Shown one piece after another: positions 1 through 8,504 of a stretch of 64,000 nt of DNA. The DNA comes from Chryseobacterium defluvii (lineage in GTDB: Bacteria; Bacteroidota; Bacteroidia; Flavobacteriales; Weeksellaceae). A model generated the notes under the pieces. That model was given only the letters and a program-made list of their open reading frames with translations. It ran no database searches and was not told the origin of the DNA. The DNA lies in the NCBI RefSeq assembly GCF_003634775.1, contig NZ_RBXB01000001.1, positions 1,364,001-1,428,000 of the forward strand, in the 5' to 3' direction. How positions within the stretch are numbered: position 1 is the first letter of the stretch; each line of letters starts with the position of its first letter. The position numbers and the translations under genes were made by a program.

Positions 1-77
1 ACTATGGATACGGATGGGGTTCAGTAAGCTGGACGGTAGGTGCTGTAAATATCGGATATAATTTTTACCTGAAATAA
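1..77 (+). CDS. C-terminal end of a truncated gene, probably outer-membrane barrel protein
   Basis: Only the last 24 codons are present, read in frame 3 and ending with TAA at 75-77. The residues alternate aromatic/hydrophobic and polar (GYGWGSVSWTVGAVNIGYNF, then YLK), as in the last strands of an outer-membrane beta-barrel. That reading is an inference from composition. A terminator follows about 30 bp downstream, so this is the end of its transcription unit. Confidence 0.55.
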   Translation, partial: YGYGWGSVSWTVGAVNIGYNFYLK

Positions 78-105
78 AGGATATTAAAAAGAAATATTTT
101 TGAAG

Positions 106-132
106 CTCCAATTGAAAAATTGGAGTTTTTTT
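106..132 (+). terminator. Intrinsic terminator of the upstream truncated gene
   Basis: Perfect 8-bp stem CTCCAATT / AATTGGAG with a GAAA loop, followed by seven T. Confidence 0.85.
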
Positions 133-288
133 ATTCAAAATATTGTGAAAAAAACAAAACTTTATATTTAATAGGATTTATTGTTGAAAAATCCTAAAAA
201 TAGCGAATGATATTAATCACATTAACAAATTTTAATATTACAGGGGACCAGTGTAAATTTGCCCCAGAAAGTATTAAAATTTTTTAAA

Positions 289-951
289 ATGAAAAAGTTA
301 TTATTAGCGAGTGCAGTTGCACTTTTCGGTTTAGCAAACGCACAAATTTCTAAAGGAACTGTTTATGTTTCTGGACAATTGGGATATTCTCAGGAGGAAA
401 ACAATAATAATGATTCTAAAGTAGAAAGCTTCAGAATTGTTCCTACTGTAGGTTTCTTTGTTGCTCCTAACTTAGCTATTGGTACAGGTGTAGGATATGT
501 TAATGATAAAGTAACAGTATCTACAACCAATACAATTGGTTCTGCAGTGGTAACTTCTGAGAACAAAGGGACTCAGTCTGCTTTTGTAGTAGCTCCTTTT
601 GTAAGAAAATACTGGACTTTAGGTGATAAATTATATATCTTCGGTCAATTGGAAGTTCCTATGGAATTCGGTAAATTTGAAGAAGAGTCTACTTCAACTT
701 CTAACGTAGGAGGAACTGTTACAACTACATCTACTTCTAATGAAGCAAACTACACTTCTGTAGGAGTTAACGTGAAGCCAGGTTTAGATTATTTCTTAAA
801 CAAAAACTGGACTATCGAAGCTACTATCGGTGAATTTGGATATAACACTTCTAAATTAGACGTTGATGGAGCTAAAAGCGTAAACAACTACAAATTCGGT
901 ATGAACTTATCATCAGTATCTATCGGTGTTAAATATGTTTTCGCTAAATAA
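289..951 (+). CDS. Secreted outer-membrane beta-barrel protein (porin-like family)
   Basis: The ATG at 289 is preferred over an in-frame TTG at 259, because it places a standard signal peptide (MKKLLLASAVALFGLANAQ) at the very N-terminus. The 220-residue product then reads as alternating strands: a YVSGQLGYSQ opening, a VAPNLAIGTGVGYV strand pair and a last strand SIGVKYVFAK, typical of small 8-strand barrels of the OmpW/opacity-porin type in Bacteroidota. Two Ser/Thr/Asn-rich stretches look like extracellular loops. It is probably monocistronic, with a terminator directly after it. The 5' flank has an 8-bp inverted repeat (172-179 / 189-196). The transported substrate, if any, cannot be told. 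Confidence 0.75.
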   Translation: MKKLLLASAVALFGLANAQISKGTVYVSGQLGYSQEENNNNDSKVESFRIVPTVGFFVAPNLAIGTGVGYVNDKVTVSTTNTIGSAVVTSENKGTQSAFVVAPFVRKYWTLGDKLYIFGQLEVPMEFGKFEEESTSTSNVGGTVTTTSTSNEANYTSVGVNVKPGLDYFLNKNWTIEATIGEFGYNTSKLDVDGAKSVNNYKFGMNLSSVSIGVKYVFAK

Positions 952-975
952 TTAACGAAGCATAAAAAAATAGAA

Positions 976-1001
976 GCCCTGAGTTTACTCGGGGCTTTTT
1001 G
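976..1001 (+). terminator. Intrinsic terminator of the barrel protein gene
   Basis: Stem GCCCTGAG / CTCGGGGC with one G-U pair, loop TTTA, then a T run. Confidence 0.85.
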
Positions 1002-1039
1002 TTTGCAATAAAATCTGGGTTACCTGGCGAATTGCAAAC

Positions 1040-1067
1040 AAAAAATCCGGCTCGAAAGAGCCGGATT
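1040..1067 (-). terminator. Intrinsic terminator of ffh
   Basis: Ten-bp stem AATCCGGCTC / GAGCCGGATT with a four-base loop. On the minus strand it is followed by a run of T (A run 1040-1045 on plus), 24 bp beyond the ffh stop codon. Confidence 0.85.
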
Positions 1068-1090
1068 GTATAGTATAATTTCTGAAGATT

Positions 1091-2452
1091 TTATTTTCCA
1101 AACATTCCACCCATTCCAGGCATATTCGGCATTTTGCTCATCATCTGCATCATTTGTTTTCCCTGAGGCCCTTGCATCATCTTCATCATTTTACCCATTT
1201 GGTCGAACTGCTTCATCAATTGGTTCACATCTTCGATTTTTCTTCCTGCTCCCTTGGCAATTCTTTGTTTTCTCTGCATATTGATAATAGAAGGTCTTCT
1301 TCTCTCATCCGGAGTCATTGAATAGATAATGGCTTCGATGTGTTTGAATGCATCATCACTAATCTCTACATCTTTAATGGCTTTTCCTACCCCCGGAATC
1401 ATTCCCATTAAATCTTTCATATTACCCATTTTTTTGATTTGGTTGATTTGCTTTAAGAAATCATCAAAACCAAATTCATTTTTGGCAATCTTTTTATGAA
1501 GTTTTTTAGCTTCCTCTTCGTCAAATTGTTCCTGTGCTCTTTCTACTAAGGAGACAACGTCTCCCATTCCTAAAATTCTGTCAGCCATCCTTTCAGGGTA
1601 GAAAAGATCTAAAGCTTCCATTTTTTCACCTGTAGAAATAAATTTGATTGGCTTTTCAACTACGGAACGGATCGTTAAGGCAGCACCCCCTCGCGTATCA
1701 CCATCTAATTTCGTTAAAACAACCCCGTCAAAATTTAAAGCATCATTGAATGCTTTTGCTGTGTTTACAGCATCCTGACCTGTCATGGAGTCAACAACGA
1801 ATAGCGTTTCGTCAGGCTTAATGAAATAATGAACGGATTTAATTTCGTTCATCATCTGCTCATCAATTGCTAAACGACCTGCAGTATCGACAATAACTAC
1901 ATCATGACCGTTTGATTTTGCAAAATTAATTGCGTTTTCAGCAATAGTAGAAGGATTTGTAGAACCTTCTTCCGTGAAAACTGGAACCCCGATCTGTCCA
2001 CCTAAAACTTTTAGCTGGTCGATAGCAGCCGGACGGTATACGTCACAAGCAACCAAAAGAGGTTTTTTATTTCTTTTCGTTTTTAAATAATTAGCAAGTT
2101 TTCCTGAGAAAGTAGTCTTACCTGAACCCTGAAGACCCGCAATCAGAATTACAGATGGTTTCCCTGAAAGATTGATTCCTTCCTGAGAACCTCCCATTAA
2201 ATCCACTAATTCATCATGAACGATTTTGGTCATCAACTGCCCCGGAGTAAGCGAAGTAAGAACATTTTGTCCTAATGCTTTATCCTGAACCCTTTTTGTA
2301 AGATCTTTGGCAACTTTATAGTTAACATCGGCATCCACCAATGCCCTGCGGATTTCCTTTACGGTTTCTGCCACATTGATCTCCGTAATTTTCCCTCTAC
2401 CGGAAATATTATGAAGTGCTTTGTCTAATTTATCCTGTAAACTATTAAACAT
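1091..2452 (-). CDS. ffh: Signal recognition particle GTPase Ffh (SRP54)
   Basis: Binds the SRP RNA and the signal sequences of nascent membrane proteins and docks them at FtsY. The 453 residues match the family length. The N domain spans about 1-95. The G domain has the P-loop GLQGSGKT at 106-113, the DTAGRL motif near 190 and TKLDGD near 245, followed by RGG. The C-terminal M domain (from about 320) ends in a methionine-rich stretch (MMKMMQGPQGKQMMQMM) that forms the signal-binding groove and RNA contact. It is monocistronic, with its own -7 box (2472-2479) and terminator. Its RNA partner is encoded in this same window at about 59.96-60.06 kb. Confidence 0.98.
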   Translation of the reverse strand: MFNSLQDKLDKALHNISGRGKITEINVAETVKEIRRALVDADVNYKVAKDLTKRVQDKALGQNVLTSLTPGQLMTKIVHDELVDLMGGSQEGINLSGKPSVILIAGLQGSGKTTFSGKLANYLKTKRNKKPLLVACDVYRPAAIDQLKVLGGQIGVPVFTEEGSTNPSTIAENAINFAKSNGHDVVIVDTAGRLAIDEQMMNEIKSVHYFIKPDETLFVVDSMTGQDAVNTAKAFNDALNFDGVVLTKLDGDTRGGAALTIRSVVEKPIKFISTGEKMEALDLFYPERMADRILGMGDVVSLVERAQEQFDEEEAKKLHKKIAKNEFGFDDFLKQINQIKKMGNMKDLMGMIPGVGKAIKDVEISDDAFKHIEAIIYSMTPDERRRPSIINMQRKQRIAKGAGRKIEDVNQLMKQFDQMGKMMKMMQGPQGKQMMQMMSKMPNMPGMGGMFGK

Positions 2453-2453
2453 A

Positions 2454-2543
2454 TTTATAAATTATAGTTTGCAAAAATAAGGATTTTTTGACATATATAT
2501 GATACACTATGATTCAGATTTGTTTTGTTTATAAATTATAGTT
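2454..2543. repeat. Pair of 16-bp direct repeats between ffh and the next gene
   Basis: TTTATAAATTATAGTT occurs identically at 2454-2469, immediately outside the ffh start codon, and at 2528-2543, just upstream of the -7 box of the downstream gene. The copies start 74 bp apart. Confidence 0.8.
2472..2479 (-). promoter_or_regulatory. -7 box of the ffh promoter
   Basis: TATTTTTG on the minus strand matches TAnnTTTG and lies 20 bp upstream of the ffh ATG. No clear -33 TTG was seen. Confidence 0.55.
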
Positions 2544-2552
2544 CTATTTTTG
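2524..2552 (+). promoter_or_regulatory. Bacteroidota promoter for the small membrane protein gene
   Basis: TTTG at 2524-2527 and TATTTTTG at 2545-2552, spaced 17 bp. The ATG at 2557 is only four bases beyond the -7 box, so the transcript should be leaderless or nearly so. Confidence 0.65.
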
Positions 2553-2556
2553 CAAT

Positions 2557-2826
2557 ATGAATTTTTTAGATAGCTTCATTGTCGTGCTTTTAATACTGCT
2601 TTTTAATGCTATAGTTTATATGGTATTTAAAAAATATATGTATGGTAAACCAAATGCAGGAATGAAATTTCTGACTGTAAATATTTTTAAAGATATTATA
2701 TGGCTGATTGTTTCTTTGTTAATTATTGATAAAACCCGAGAAGGCTTTCTCTTTATTGTCATATGTTTTATTATAGCTTCCTTTCTTATATATTTACCTA
2801 TAATAAAAGACCTTAACAAATCCTGA
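2557..2826 (+). CDS. Small three-helix membrane protein upstream of the ATP synthase genes
   Basis: This 89-residue protein is unrecognised. Three hydrophobic segments are visible at about 5-22, 44-60 and 64-82, with basic residues (KKYMYGK) after the first, so it should sit in the inner membrane. Its place directly before atpB recalls AtpI/AtpZ-type accessory proteins, which often precede atpB. However, it is shorter than typical AtpI, and both this gene and atpB have their own promoters, so the link is only an inference. The start is fixed by a strong promoter ending four bases upstream. Confidence 0.6.
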   Translation: MNFLDSFIVVLLILLFNAIVYMVFKKYMYGKPNAGMKFLTVNIFKDIIWLIVSLLIIDKTREGFLFIVICFIIASFLIYLPIIKDLNKS

Positions 2827-2853
2827 TTTTTTTGATGATAAAAATCAATTTTT
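2824..2853 (+). terminator. Weak terminator-like hairpin overlapping the stop codon
   Basis: TGATTTTT / AAAAATCA stem followed by five T. It is AT-only and therefore weak. Confidence 0.4.
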
Positions 2854-2857
2854 AATA

Positions 2858-2888
2858 TTGGTAAAGTTTAATAAAATCGATATATTTG
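2858..2888 (+). promoter_or_regulatory. Promoter of the ATP synthase operon
   Basis: TTG at 2858-2860 and TATATTTG at 2881-2888, spaced 20 bp, about 20 bp upstream of the atpB ATG. Confidence 0.75.
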
Positions 2889-2908
2889 CACACGATTAAA
2901 AAAGAGAT

Positions 2909-4030
2909 ATGAACAGAAAGATTTCTTCATTATTTTTCGCATTTTTATTTGTGTTCATCAGTAGTTTTGCTGCTGCACAGCATGAATCTGAAGGTGAAAA
3001 GTCAGCTGAAAAAGTAGAGCATAAAGAAGCGGAAGAAGGTTTCAATGCGACCAAAATGATCATGGAACACATTGGTGATTCAAACGAATGGCATTTATGG
3101 ACTACAAAAGATGATAAGGGTGAAGAACATCATGTTTCTATTCCATTGCCGGTAATTATTAAAGACCAGACAGGATGGCATACTTTCCTTTCCAGCAGTA
3201 TTGCTCATGGACATGAGCATGATGGTTATACTTTAGAGCATGGACAGGTGGTTTCTACTAAAGGGATTGAAAAAGCAACATTGTTCTCTATCATTAGCGG
3301 AAAGCAAAAATCAAACGAAGTATTCTTTGATCTTTCTATAACAAAAAATGCAGCTTCCATGTTCTTGTCAGTGATTTTTATGGCAATAGTGTTCATAGGA
3401 ATGGCGAGAAGCTATAAGAAGTCTCCGGTTCCAAAAGGAATGGGTAAAGTTATGGAGCCGGTAATCGTATTCATCAGAGATGAAGTAGCTATTCCCAACA
3501 TTGGATCAGTGAAATACAAAAGATATATGCCTTATCTGTTAACCGCATTTTTCTTTATCTGGTTTAATAACCTTTTCGGGTTGATTCCTTTCTTCCCTGG
3601 AGGCGCAAACCTTACCGGTAATATTGCAATTACTGCCGTATTAGCAATTATTACATTATTAATCACTTTATTTAGTGCTAATAAAGATTATTGGAAGCAT
3701 ATCTTCATGCCGCCGGTTCCGATTTTGTTGTACCCAATCATGGTTCCAATCGAGATCATCGGAATCTTTACAAAGCCGTTTGCGTTGATGATGCGACTTT
3801 TCGCTAACGTAACAGCGGGGCACATTATGATCTTGGCGATTATTTCACTAATCTTTATCTTCAAGTCTCCATTCTTAGGATTTGCATCTGTGCCATTAGC
3901 ATTGTTTGTATCTGTATTGGAGTTATTAGTAGCAGCACTACAGGCTTATATCTTTACTGTATTATCAGCACTATTCATTGGTATTGCAGTAGCGGATCAC
4001 GATCATGGTCATGAAGAACATGCTCACTAA
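2909..4030 (+). CDS. atpB: F0F1 ATP synthase subunit a
   Basis: Forms the proton half-channels of F0 in the inner membrane. At 373 residues it is longer than the roughly 270-residue enterobacterial protein because it carries a signal-peptide-like leader (about 1-23) and a charged periplasmic-type N-terminal domain of about 120 residues, as is usual in Bacteroidota. The membrane domain starts near 155. The essential arginine lies in LMMRLFANVTAGH, near residue 296. The tail is His-rich (DHDHGHEEHAH). It is the first gene of atpB-E-F-H-A-G. Confidence 0.97.
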   Translation: MNRKISSLFFAFLFVFISSFAAAQHESEGEKSAEKVEHKEAEEGFNATKMIMEHIGDSNEWHLWTTKDDKGEEHHVSIPLPVIIKDQTGWHTFLSSSIAHGHEHDGYTLEHGQVVSTKGIEKATLFSIISGKQKSNEVFFDLSITKNAASMFLSVIFMAIVFIGMARSYKKSPVPKGMGKVMEPVIVFIRDEVAIPNIGSVKYKRYMPYLLTAFFFIWFNNLFGLIPFFPGGANLTGNIAITAVLAIITLLITLFSANKDYWKHIFMPPVPILLYPIMVPIEIIGIFTKPFALMMRLFANVTAGHIMILAIISLIFIFKSPFLGFASVPLALFVSVLELLVAALQAYIFTVLSALFIGIAVADHDHGHEEHAH

Positions 4031-4085
4031 TTAAAATTGGAAAACAAAATTTAAAATAATTTTTAACTAATATAATTTATTTATT

Positions 4086-4304
4086 ATGGATTTATCAACT
4101 GGAGCAGGATTAATTTACGTAGGTATCGGTTTAGCAGTACTAGGAGTAGGTCTTGGTATTGGTAAAATCGGTGGGCATGCAATGGATGCTATCGCTAGAC
4201 AACCGGAACAAGCTGGTAAGATTCAAGGAGCAATGCTTATTGCTGCTGGTCTTATTGAAGGTGCTGGTCTTATCGCGATTATCTTTGGTGCTTTCATCAA
4301 GTAA
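4086..4304 (+). CDS. atpE: F0F1 ATP synthase subunit c
   Basis: This 72-residue hairpin protein forms the rotor ring. Helix 1 carries a glycine ladder (GVGLGIGKIGG), the polar loop is ARQPEQ (37-42), and helix 2 contains the ion-binding carboxylate Glu58 in GLIEGAGL. The Glu-Thr pair typical of sodium-binding rings is not present, which suggests a proton-driven ring (inference). A stable hairpin follows in the gap to atpF. Confidence 0.97.
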   Translation: MDLSTGAGLIYVGIGLAVLGVGLGIGKIGGHAMDAIARQPEQAGKIQGAMLIAAGLIEGAGLIAIIFGAFIK

Positions 4305-4320
4305 TTATCCTCAAAAAAAT

Positions 4321-4360
4321 ATTCTTAGCAGTGAAGCGGTTGGCTGCTGCTAAGAATTTT
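4321..4360 (+). promoter_or_regulatory. Intercistronic hairpin between atpE and atpF
   Basis: Perfect 11-bp stem ATTCTTAGCAG / CTGCTAAGAAT (4321-4331 / 4347-4357) with a 15-base loop and only four T after it. Its position suggests mRNA stabilisation or partial termination after atpE, whose product is needed in about ten copies. Confidence 0.65.
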
Positions 4361-4404
4361 AAAAAAACAATCCATAAATAACATTTAAAAAAGAATTTAC
4401 AGAT

Positions 4405-4899
4405 ATGGGAATTATTGAACCTGGAATTGGACTTTTGTTTTGGATGACGCTTACTTTTGTTATCCTATTGTTTCTTTTGGCAAAATTCGCTTGGAAACCA
4501 ATTGTTAATGCCGTAAATGAAAGAGAAGCTTCTATTGTTGACGCGTTAAATCAAGCTAAATTGGCTAAAAAAGAAATGGAAGATCTTAAAGCTGATAACG
4601 AAAGAATCATTCGTGAGGCTAAAATTGAAAGAGATGCTATCCTTAAAGAAGCAAGAGAAATCAAAGACAGAATTGTAGGTGAAGCTAAAGATGCAGCAAA
4701 AACAGAAGGAGATAAGATGATCGAAGCTGCTAAACAAACAATTCAGGCTGAGAAAAATGCAGCGATGGCAGATATCAAAACTCAAATCGGTACTTTATCT
4801 GTAAACATTGCTGAATCTATCTTGAAACAGAAGTTGGATAATAACGAAGCTCAAGACGAATTAGTTCAAAATTATTTAAACAAATCTAACCTTAACTAA
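4405..4899 (+). CDS. atpF: F0F1 ATP synthase subunit b
   Basis: Peripheral stalk subunit of 164 residues. One N-terminal transmembrane helix (about 8-28, ending near LLAKFAWKPI) is followed by a long charged amphipathic helix rich in Lys, Glu and Ala, which dimerises and holds subunit delta. It sits two bases before atpH. Confidence 0.96.
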   Translation: MGIIEPGIGLLFWMTLTFVILLFLLAKFAWKPIVNAVNEREASIVDALNQAKLAKKEMEDLKADNERIIREAKIERDAILKEAREIKDRIVGEAKDAAKTEGDKMIEAAKQTIQAEKNAAMADIKTQIGTLSVNIAESILKQKLDNNEAQDELVQNYLNKSNLN

Positions 4900-4901
4900 G
4901 A

Positions 4902-5441
4902 ATGCTTACATCTAAAGTAGCTAAAAGATACGCACAAGGTTTGCTTGATTTTACCAATGAATCAGGGCAAACAGCTACCGTGTTTTCTGAAATGAAGGAT
5001 GTGGCGAAAATCATGTCTGTATCTGAGGATTTAAACAAGTTTTTCCTGACACCTTACATTGATGCTAAAAAGAAAATAGAAGTGGCAAACGAGATTTTCA
5101 AAAGTTTATCTCTTTCTTCTCAGAATTTGATCAGATTGGTGATCAGACAGGGAAGAGAAAGCCAGCTTAAGAATATTGCTCAGGAATACATCAATAAAGT
5201 AGAGGATATCAATGGAGTACAGAGAGCTGTGCTTACTACGGCAACTCAGCTTTCCAATGCAAATATTGAGGAAATTTTAAGATCTTCAAACCTGGTCAAT
5301 GTGAGCTCAAATTTTGATTTGAAGGTAAACATTAAGCCTGAGATTTTGGGAGGATATATTCTAAGGGTAGGAGACCAGCAGATAGACGCATCTGTAAAAA
5401 CCAAACTTAATCAGGTTAAAAAAGATTTTCAATTAAACTAA
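4902..5441 (+). CDS. atpH: F0F1 ATP synthase subunit delta
   Basis: This 179-residue stalk protein joins subunit b to the top of F1. The N-terminal helical bundle begins SKVAKRYAQGLLDF, and the C-terminal part has the conserved ILGGYILRVGDQQIDASVK segment. Its stop is one base before the next ATG, so translation of the unknown gene behind it is likely coupled. Confidence 0.95.
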   Translation: MLTSKVAKRYAQGLLDFTNESGQTATVFSEMKDVAKIMSVSEDLNKFFLTPYIDAKKKIEVANEIFKSLSLSSQNLIRLVIRQGRESQLKNIAQEYINKVEDINGVQRAVLTTATQLSNANIEEILRSSNLVNVSSNFDLKVNIKPEILGGYILRVGDQQIDASVKTKLNQVKKDFQLN

Positions 5442-5442
5442 A

Positions 5443-5916
5443 ATGAAAAAAGCACTTCTTATTTGTTCCTTAGCGGCGTATAGCTTTATGTCTTCACAGG
5501 ATATTAAGTTTAAAGATGATCATGTGTTTATTGATAAGAATAAATGTATGAAGTATACTTCTAAAGATATGACTTCACATAATACATTTTATTCTTTAAA
5601 TGGAGATAAGATTTTCTATATAGATGTTGCAGAGAACAAAAGAGGAGAAGGGTATTTTAAAATTCAGTTTACAGGTTCTGATGAGATTATAACAGCTCTA
5701 CCGACTGCGATGAATTTTAGAAAAGGATTCATTGCTAATATGATTGAAGAAGGAGTTTTAGATCCTAAAAATTGTCAGGTTAATCTATCAAATGTGAAAA
5801 CATTTAAAGACAGATATAACAAAAATTTTGAAGATACTGATACAACAGTAATCATTAATAATGCTCCGGCTGATAGTAGACCACGAAATGGAGTAAATAT
5901 CAGAATAGGAGGATAA
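5443..5916 (+). CDS. Unknown secreted protein inside the ATP synthase operon
   Basis: This 157-residue protein is not recognised. It has a short signal peptide (MKKALLICSLAAYSFMSSQ). The mature part is mixed-charge, with a DDHVFIDKNKCMKY segment, a single Cys pair (about residues 35 and 109) and a Gly/Arg-rich end (RPRNGVNIRIGG). It starts one base after the atpH stop and ends 36 bases before atpA, so it must be on the ATP synthase mRNA. There is no sign of mobility: base composition matches its neighbours. A periplasmic role is inferred from the signal peptide only. Confidence 0.7.
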   Translation: MKKALLICSLAAYSFMSSQDIKFKDDHVFIDKNKCMKYTSKDMTSHNTFYSLNGDKIFYIDVAENKRGEGYFKIQFTGSDEIITALPTAMNFRKGFIANMIEEGVLDPKNCQVNLSNVKTFKDRYNKNFEDTDTTVIINNAPADSRPRNGVNIRIGG

Positions 5917-5952
5917 AAAAAATTATTTAAATAAGAAAAAAACAACCATACA

Positions 5953-7530
5953 ATGGCAGAAATAAATCCGGCAGAAGTATCTGCGATCTTAAAACAGCAA
6001 TTGGCCAACTTCGATACTCAATCTAACGTTGAGGAAGTAGGTACAGTTTTAACCATCGGTGATGGTATTGCTCGTGTATACGGGTTAGAAAACGTACAAT
6101 ACGGAGAGTTGGTGAAATTTTCTAGTGATGTAGAAGGTATTGTACTTAACCTTGAAGAAGACAACGTAGGTGTTGCTCTACTTGGCGAAAGTAAATTAGT
6201 AAAAGAAGGAGACACGGTAAGAAGAACAAACAGAATCTCTTCTATCAAAGTAGGAGAAGGTATGCTAGGAAGAGTAGTAGATACTCTTGGTAACCCTATC
6301 GATGGTAAAGGTCCTATTACTGGGGATTTATATGAAATGCCATTGGAAAGAAAAGCTCCTGGAGTTATCTATAGACAACCTGTAAACGAGCCGTTACAAT
6401 CAGGTATCGTTGCCATCGACTCTATGATTCCTGTAGGAAGAGGACAAAGAGAGCTTATCATTGGTGACAGACAAACAGGTAAGACTACTGTTGCGATTGA
6501 TACGATCATCAACCAAAAAGAATTTTATGATGCAGGGCAGCCTGTATATTGTATATATGTAGCAATCGGGCAGAAAGCTTCTACAGTAGCTCAGATCGTT
6601 AAAACCCTTTCTGATAAAGGTGCTTTAGCTTATACTGTGATTGTTGCTGCTAATGCTTCGGATCCGGTTCCAATGCAGGTATATTCTGCAATGGCAGGTG
6701 CTGCGATCGGTGAGTTCTTCAGAGATACAGGTAGACCAGCGCTTATCGTGTATGATGATTTGTCTAAACAAGCTGTTGCTTACCGTGAGCTTTCTCTTCT
6801 ATTGAGAAGACCACCGGGACGTGAAGCTTATCCTGGAGACGTTTTCTACCTTCACTCAAGATTATTGGAAAGAGCTGCGAAAATTATCGCTGATGATGAG
6901 ATCGCCAGACAGATGAATGATTTACCAGAATCTTTGAAGCCATTAGTAAAAGGAGGTGGTTCATTAACCGCACTTCCAATTATTGAAACTCAGGCAGGTG
7001 ACGTTTCTGCATATATCCCAACCAACGTAATTTCTATTACAGACGGACAGATCTTCTTGGAGTCTGATTTATTCAACTCAGGGGTTCGTCCGGCGATCAA
7101 CGTAGGGATCTCCGTATCAAGGGTAGGAGGTAATGCTCAGATCAAGTCAATGAAAAAGGTTTCCGGTACATTAAAGCTTGACCAGGCTCAGTATAAAGAA
7201 TTAGAAGCGTTTGCTAAATTCGGTTCTGACCTTGATGCTGCTACGCTAGCAGTAATCTCTAAAGGGGAAAGAAACGTGGAGCTTCTTAAGCAGCCGGTTA
7301 ACTCTCCACTTCCGGTAGACAGCCAGGTTGCTATGATCTATGCGGGAACAGAGAACTTATTAAGAAATGTTCCTATCAATAAAGTAAAAGAATTCCAGAA
7401 AGAATATGTTGAATTCCTAAGATCTAAGCATCCTGAAACAATGGCTGCAATCAAAGCCGGGAAAATCGATGATAACATTACAGGTGTTCTTAAGCAAGCG
7501 GCTAACGATTTAGCTTCTAAATATAACTAA
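5953..7530 (+). CDS. atpA: F0F1 ATP synthase subunit alpha
   Basis: Regulatory nucleotide-binding subunit of the F1 hexamer, 525 residues. The P-loop is GDRQTGKT (about 171-178). The alpha signature includes the [21 protein letters not shown] region, where the arginine finger-type residues lie, and [14 protein letters not shown] near 380. The only unusual surrounding is the secreted gene upstream and the palindromic repeat before atpG. Confidence 0.98.
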   Translation: MAEINPAEVSAILKQQLANFDTQSNVEEVGTVLTIGDGIARVYGLENVQYGELVKFSSDVEGIVLNLEEDNVGVALLGESKLVKEGDTVRRTNRISSIKVGEGMLGRVVDTLGNPIDGKGPITGDLYEMPLERKAPGVIYRQPVNEPLQSGIVAIDSMIPVGRGQRELIIGDRQTGKTTVAIDTIINQKEFYDAGQPVYCIYVAIGQKASTVAQIVKTLSDKGALAYTVIVAANASDPVPMQVYSAMAGAAIGEFFRDTGRPALIVYDDLSKQAVAYRELSLLLRRPPGREAYPGDVFYLHSRLLERAAKIIADDEIARQMNDLPESLKPLVKGGGSLTALPIIETQAGDVSAYIPTNVISITDGQIFLESDLFNSGVRPAINVGISVSRVGGNAQIKSMKKVSGTLKLDQAQYKELEAFAKFGSDLDAATLAVISKGERNVELLKQPVNSPLPVDSQVAMIYAGTENLLRNVPINKVKEFQKEYVEFLRSKHPETMAAIKAGKIDDNITGVLKQAANDLASKYN

Positions 7531-7533
7531 AAA

Positions 7534-7609
7534 TTAGTTGATGGTTTTTGGTTGATAGTTGACAGAATTTTCTAAAACTAGCAACCAACAACCGACAACC
7601 AACAACTAA
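7534..7609. repeat. Imperfect palindromic repeat (GGTTG/CAACC type) between atpA and atpG
   Basis: Two 28-base arms (7534-7561 and 7582-7609) are inversely related at 23 of 28 positions plus one G-U pair, around a 20-base loop. Each arm is itself built of GTTG or CAAC units, so it looks like a REP-type intergenic element rather than a promoter. Confidence 0.7.
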
Positions 7610-7616
7610 CCCCAAT

Positions 7617-8477
7617 ATGGCAAACTTAAAAGAAATACGAGGAAGAATCAGTTCAATTTCATCTACGATGCAAATTACCAGTGCTATGAAAATGGTTTCC
7701 GCTGCGAAACTGAAAAAAGCACAGGATGCCATCGTAATGTTAAGACCTTATTCTGAAAAATTGCAGGAGATCATCCAGAATGTAAATTCTAGTTCAGATC
7801 CTGATCAGGTTTCTATTTATGCTCAAAAAAGGGCTGTAAAAAGAGTTCTTTTTATTGCTATTACTTCCAACAGAGGTTTGGCAGGTGCTTTCAACTCTTC
7901 TATCGTAAAAGAGCTTAATAACCAGTTTCAGAACAACTCTCAGTATGAGGCAGAAGTTCTTACCATTGGTAAAAAAGTGTATGATGCGGTAAGAAGAAGC
8001 CGTAGCGTGTATGGAAATTCAAGTGCCGTGTATGATAATCTGAACTTCGATGTTGTTTCTAATGTTACCGAAGGAGTAATGAGCAGCTTCAGAGAAGGCA
8101 AATTTGACGAAGTATATTTAATTTACAATAAATTCGTTAATGCAGCTACCCAGGTGGTAAATACAGAAAAACTTCTTCCGATTTCAATGCCCGAAAATGC
8201 AGAAAATCAAGTAGAAACAGATTATATTTTTGAACCAACCAGAAGTGAAATCCTGGATAATTTGATTCCGAAATCTATCAAAACTCAGGTTTTCAAAGCT
8301 ATATTAGATTCAGTAGCATCTGAGCATGGAGCGAGAATGACGGCAATGCATAAAGCAACGGATAACGCCCAGGCTTTGAAGAACGAACTTGTAATCTTCT
8401 ACAACAAAGCAAGACAGGCAGCTATTACAAACGAAATATTGGAAATCGTTTCAGGAGCGGAAGCCTTGAAAAACTAG
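7617..8477 (+). CDS. atpG: F0F1 ATP synthase subunit gamma
   Basis: Central rotating shaft of F1, 286 residues. The N-terminal helix carries the typical IRGRISSISSTMQITSAMKM pattern and the C-terminal helix the partner sequence (SEHGARMTAMHKATDNA). It is the last gene of the operon: a strong terminator follows, and subunits beta (atpD) and epsilon (atpC) must be encoded elsewhere. Confidence 0.97.
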   Translation: MANLKEIRGRISSISSTMQITSAMKMVSAAKLKKAQDAIVMLRPYSEKLQEIIQNVNSSSDPDQVSIYAQKRAVKRVLFIAITSNRGLAGAFNSSIVKELNNQFQNNSQYEAEVLTIGKKVYDAVRRSRSVYGNSSAVYDNLNFDVVSNVTEGVMSSFREGKFDEVYLIYNKFVNAATQVVNTEKLLPISMPENAENQVETDYIFEPTRSEILDNLIPKSIKTQVFKAILDSVASEHGARMTAMHKATDNAQALKNELVIFYNKARQAAITNEILEIVSGAEALKN

Positions 8478-8504
8478 TAAAGGATATTTAACAAAATATT
8501 ATAA

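Noticed and set aside
1066..1284. 72-codon plus-strand ORF
   Set aside because: Lies wholly inside ffh on the opposite strand; hydrophobic shadow of Met-rich and Lys-rich codons.
4153..4353. 66-codon ORF in another frame of atpE
   Set aside because: Out-of-frame shadow of atpE that runs into the hairpin.
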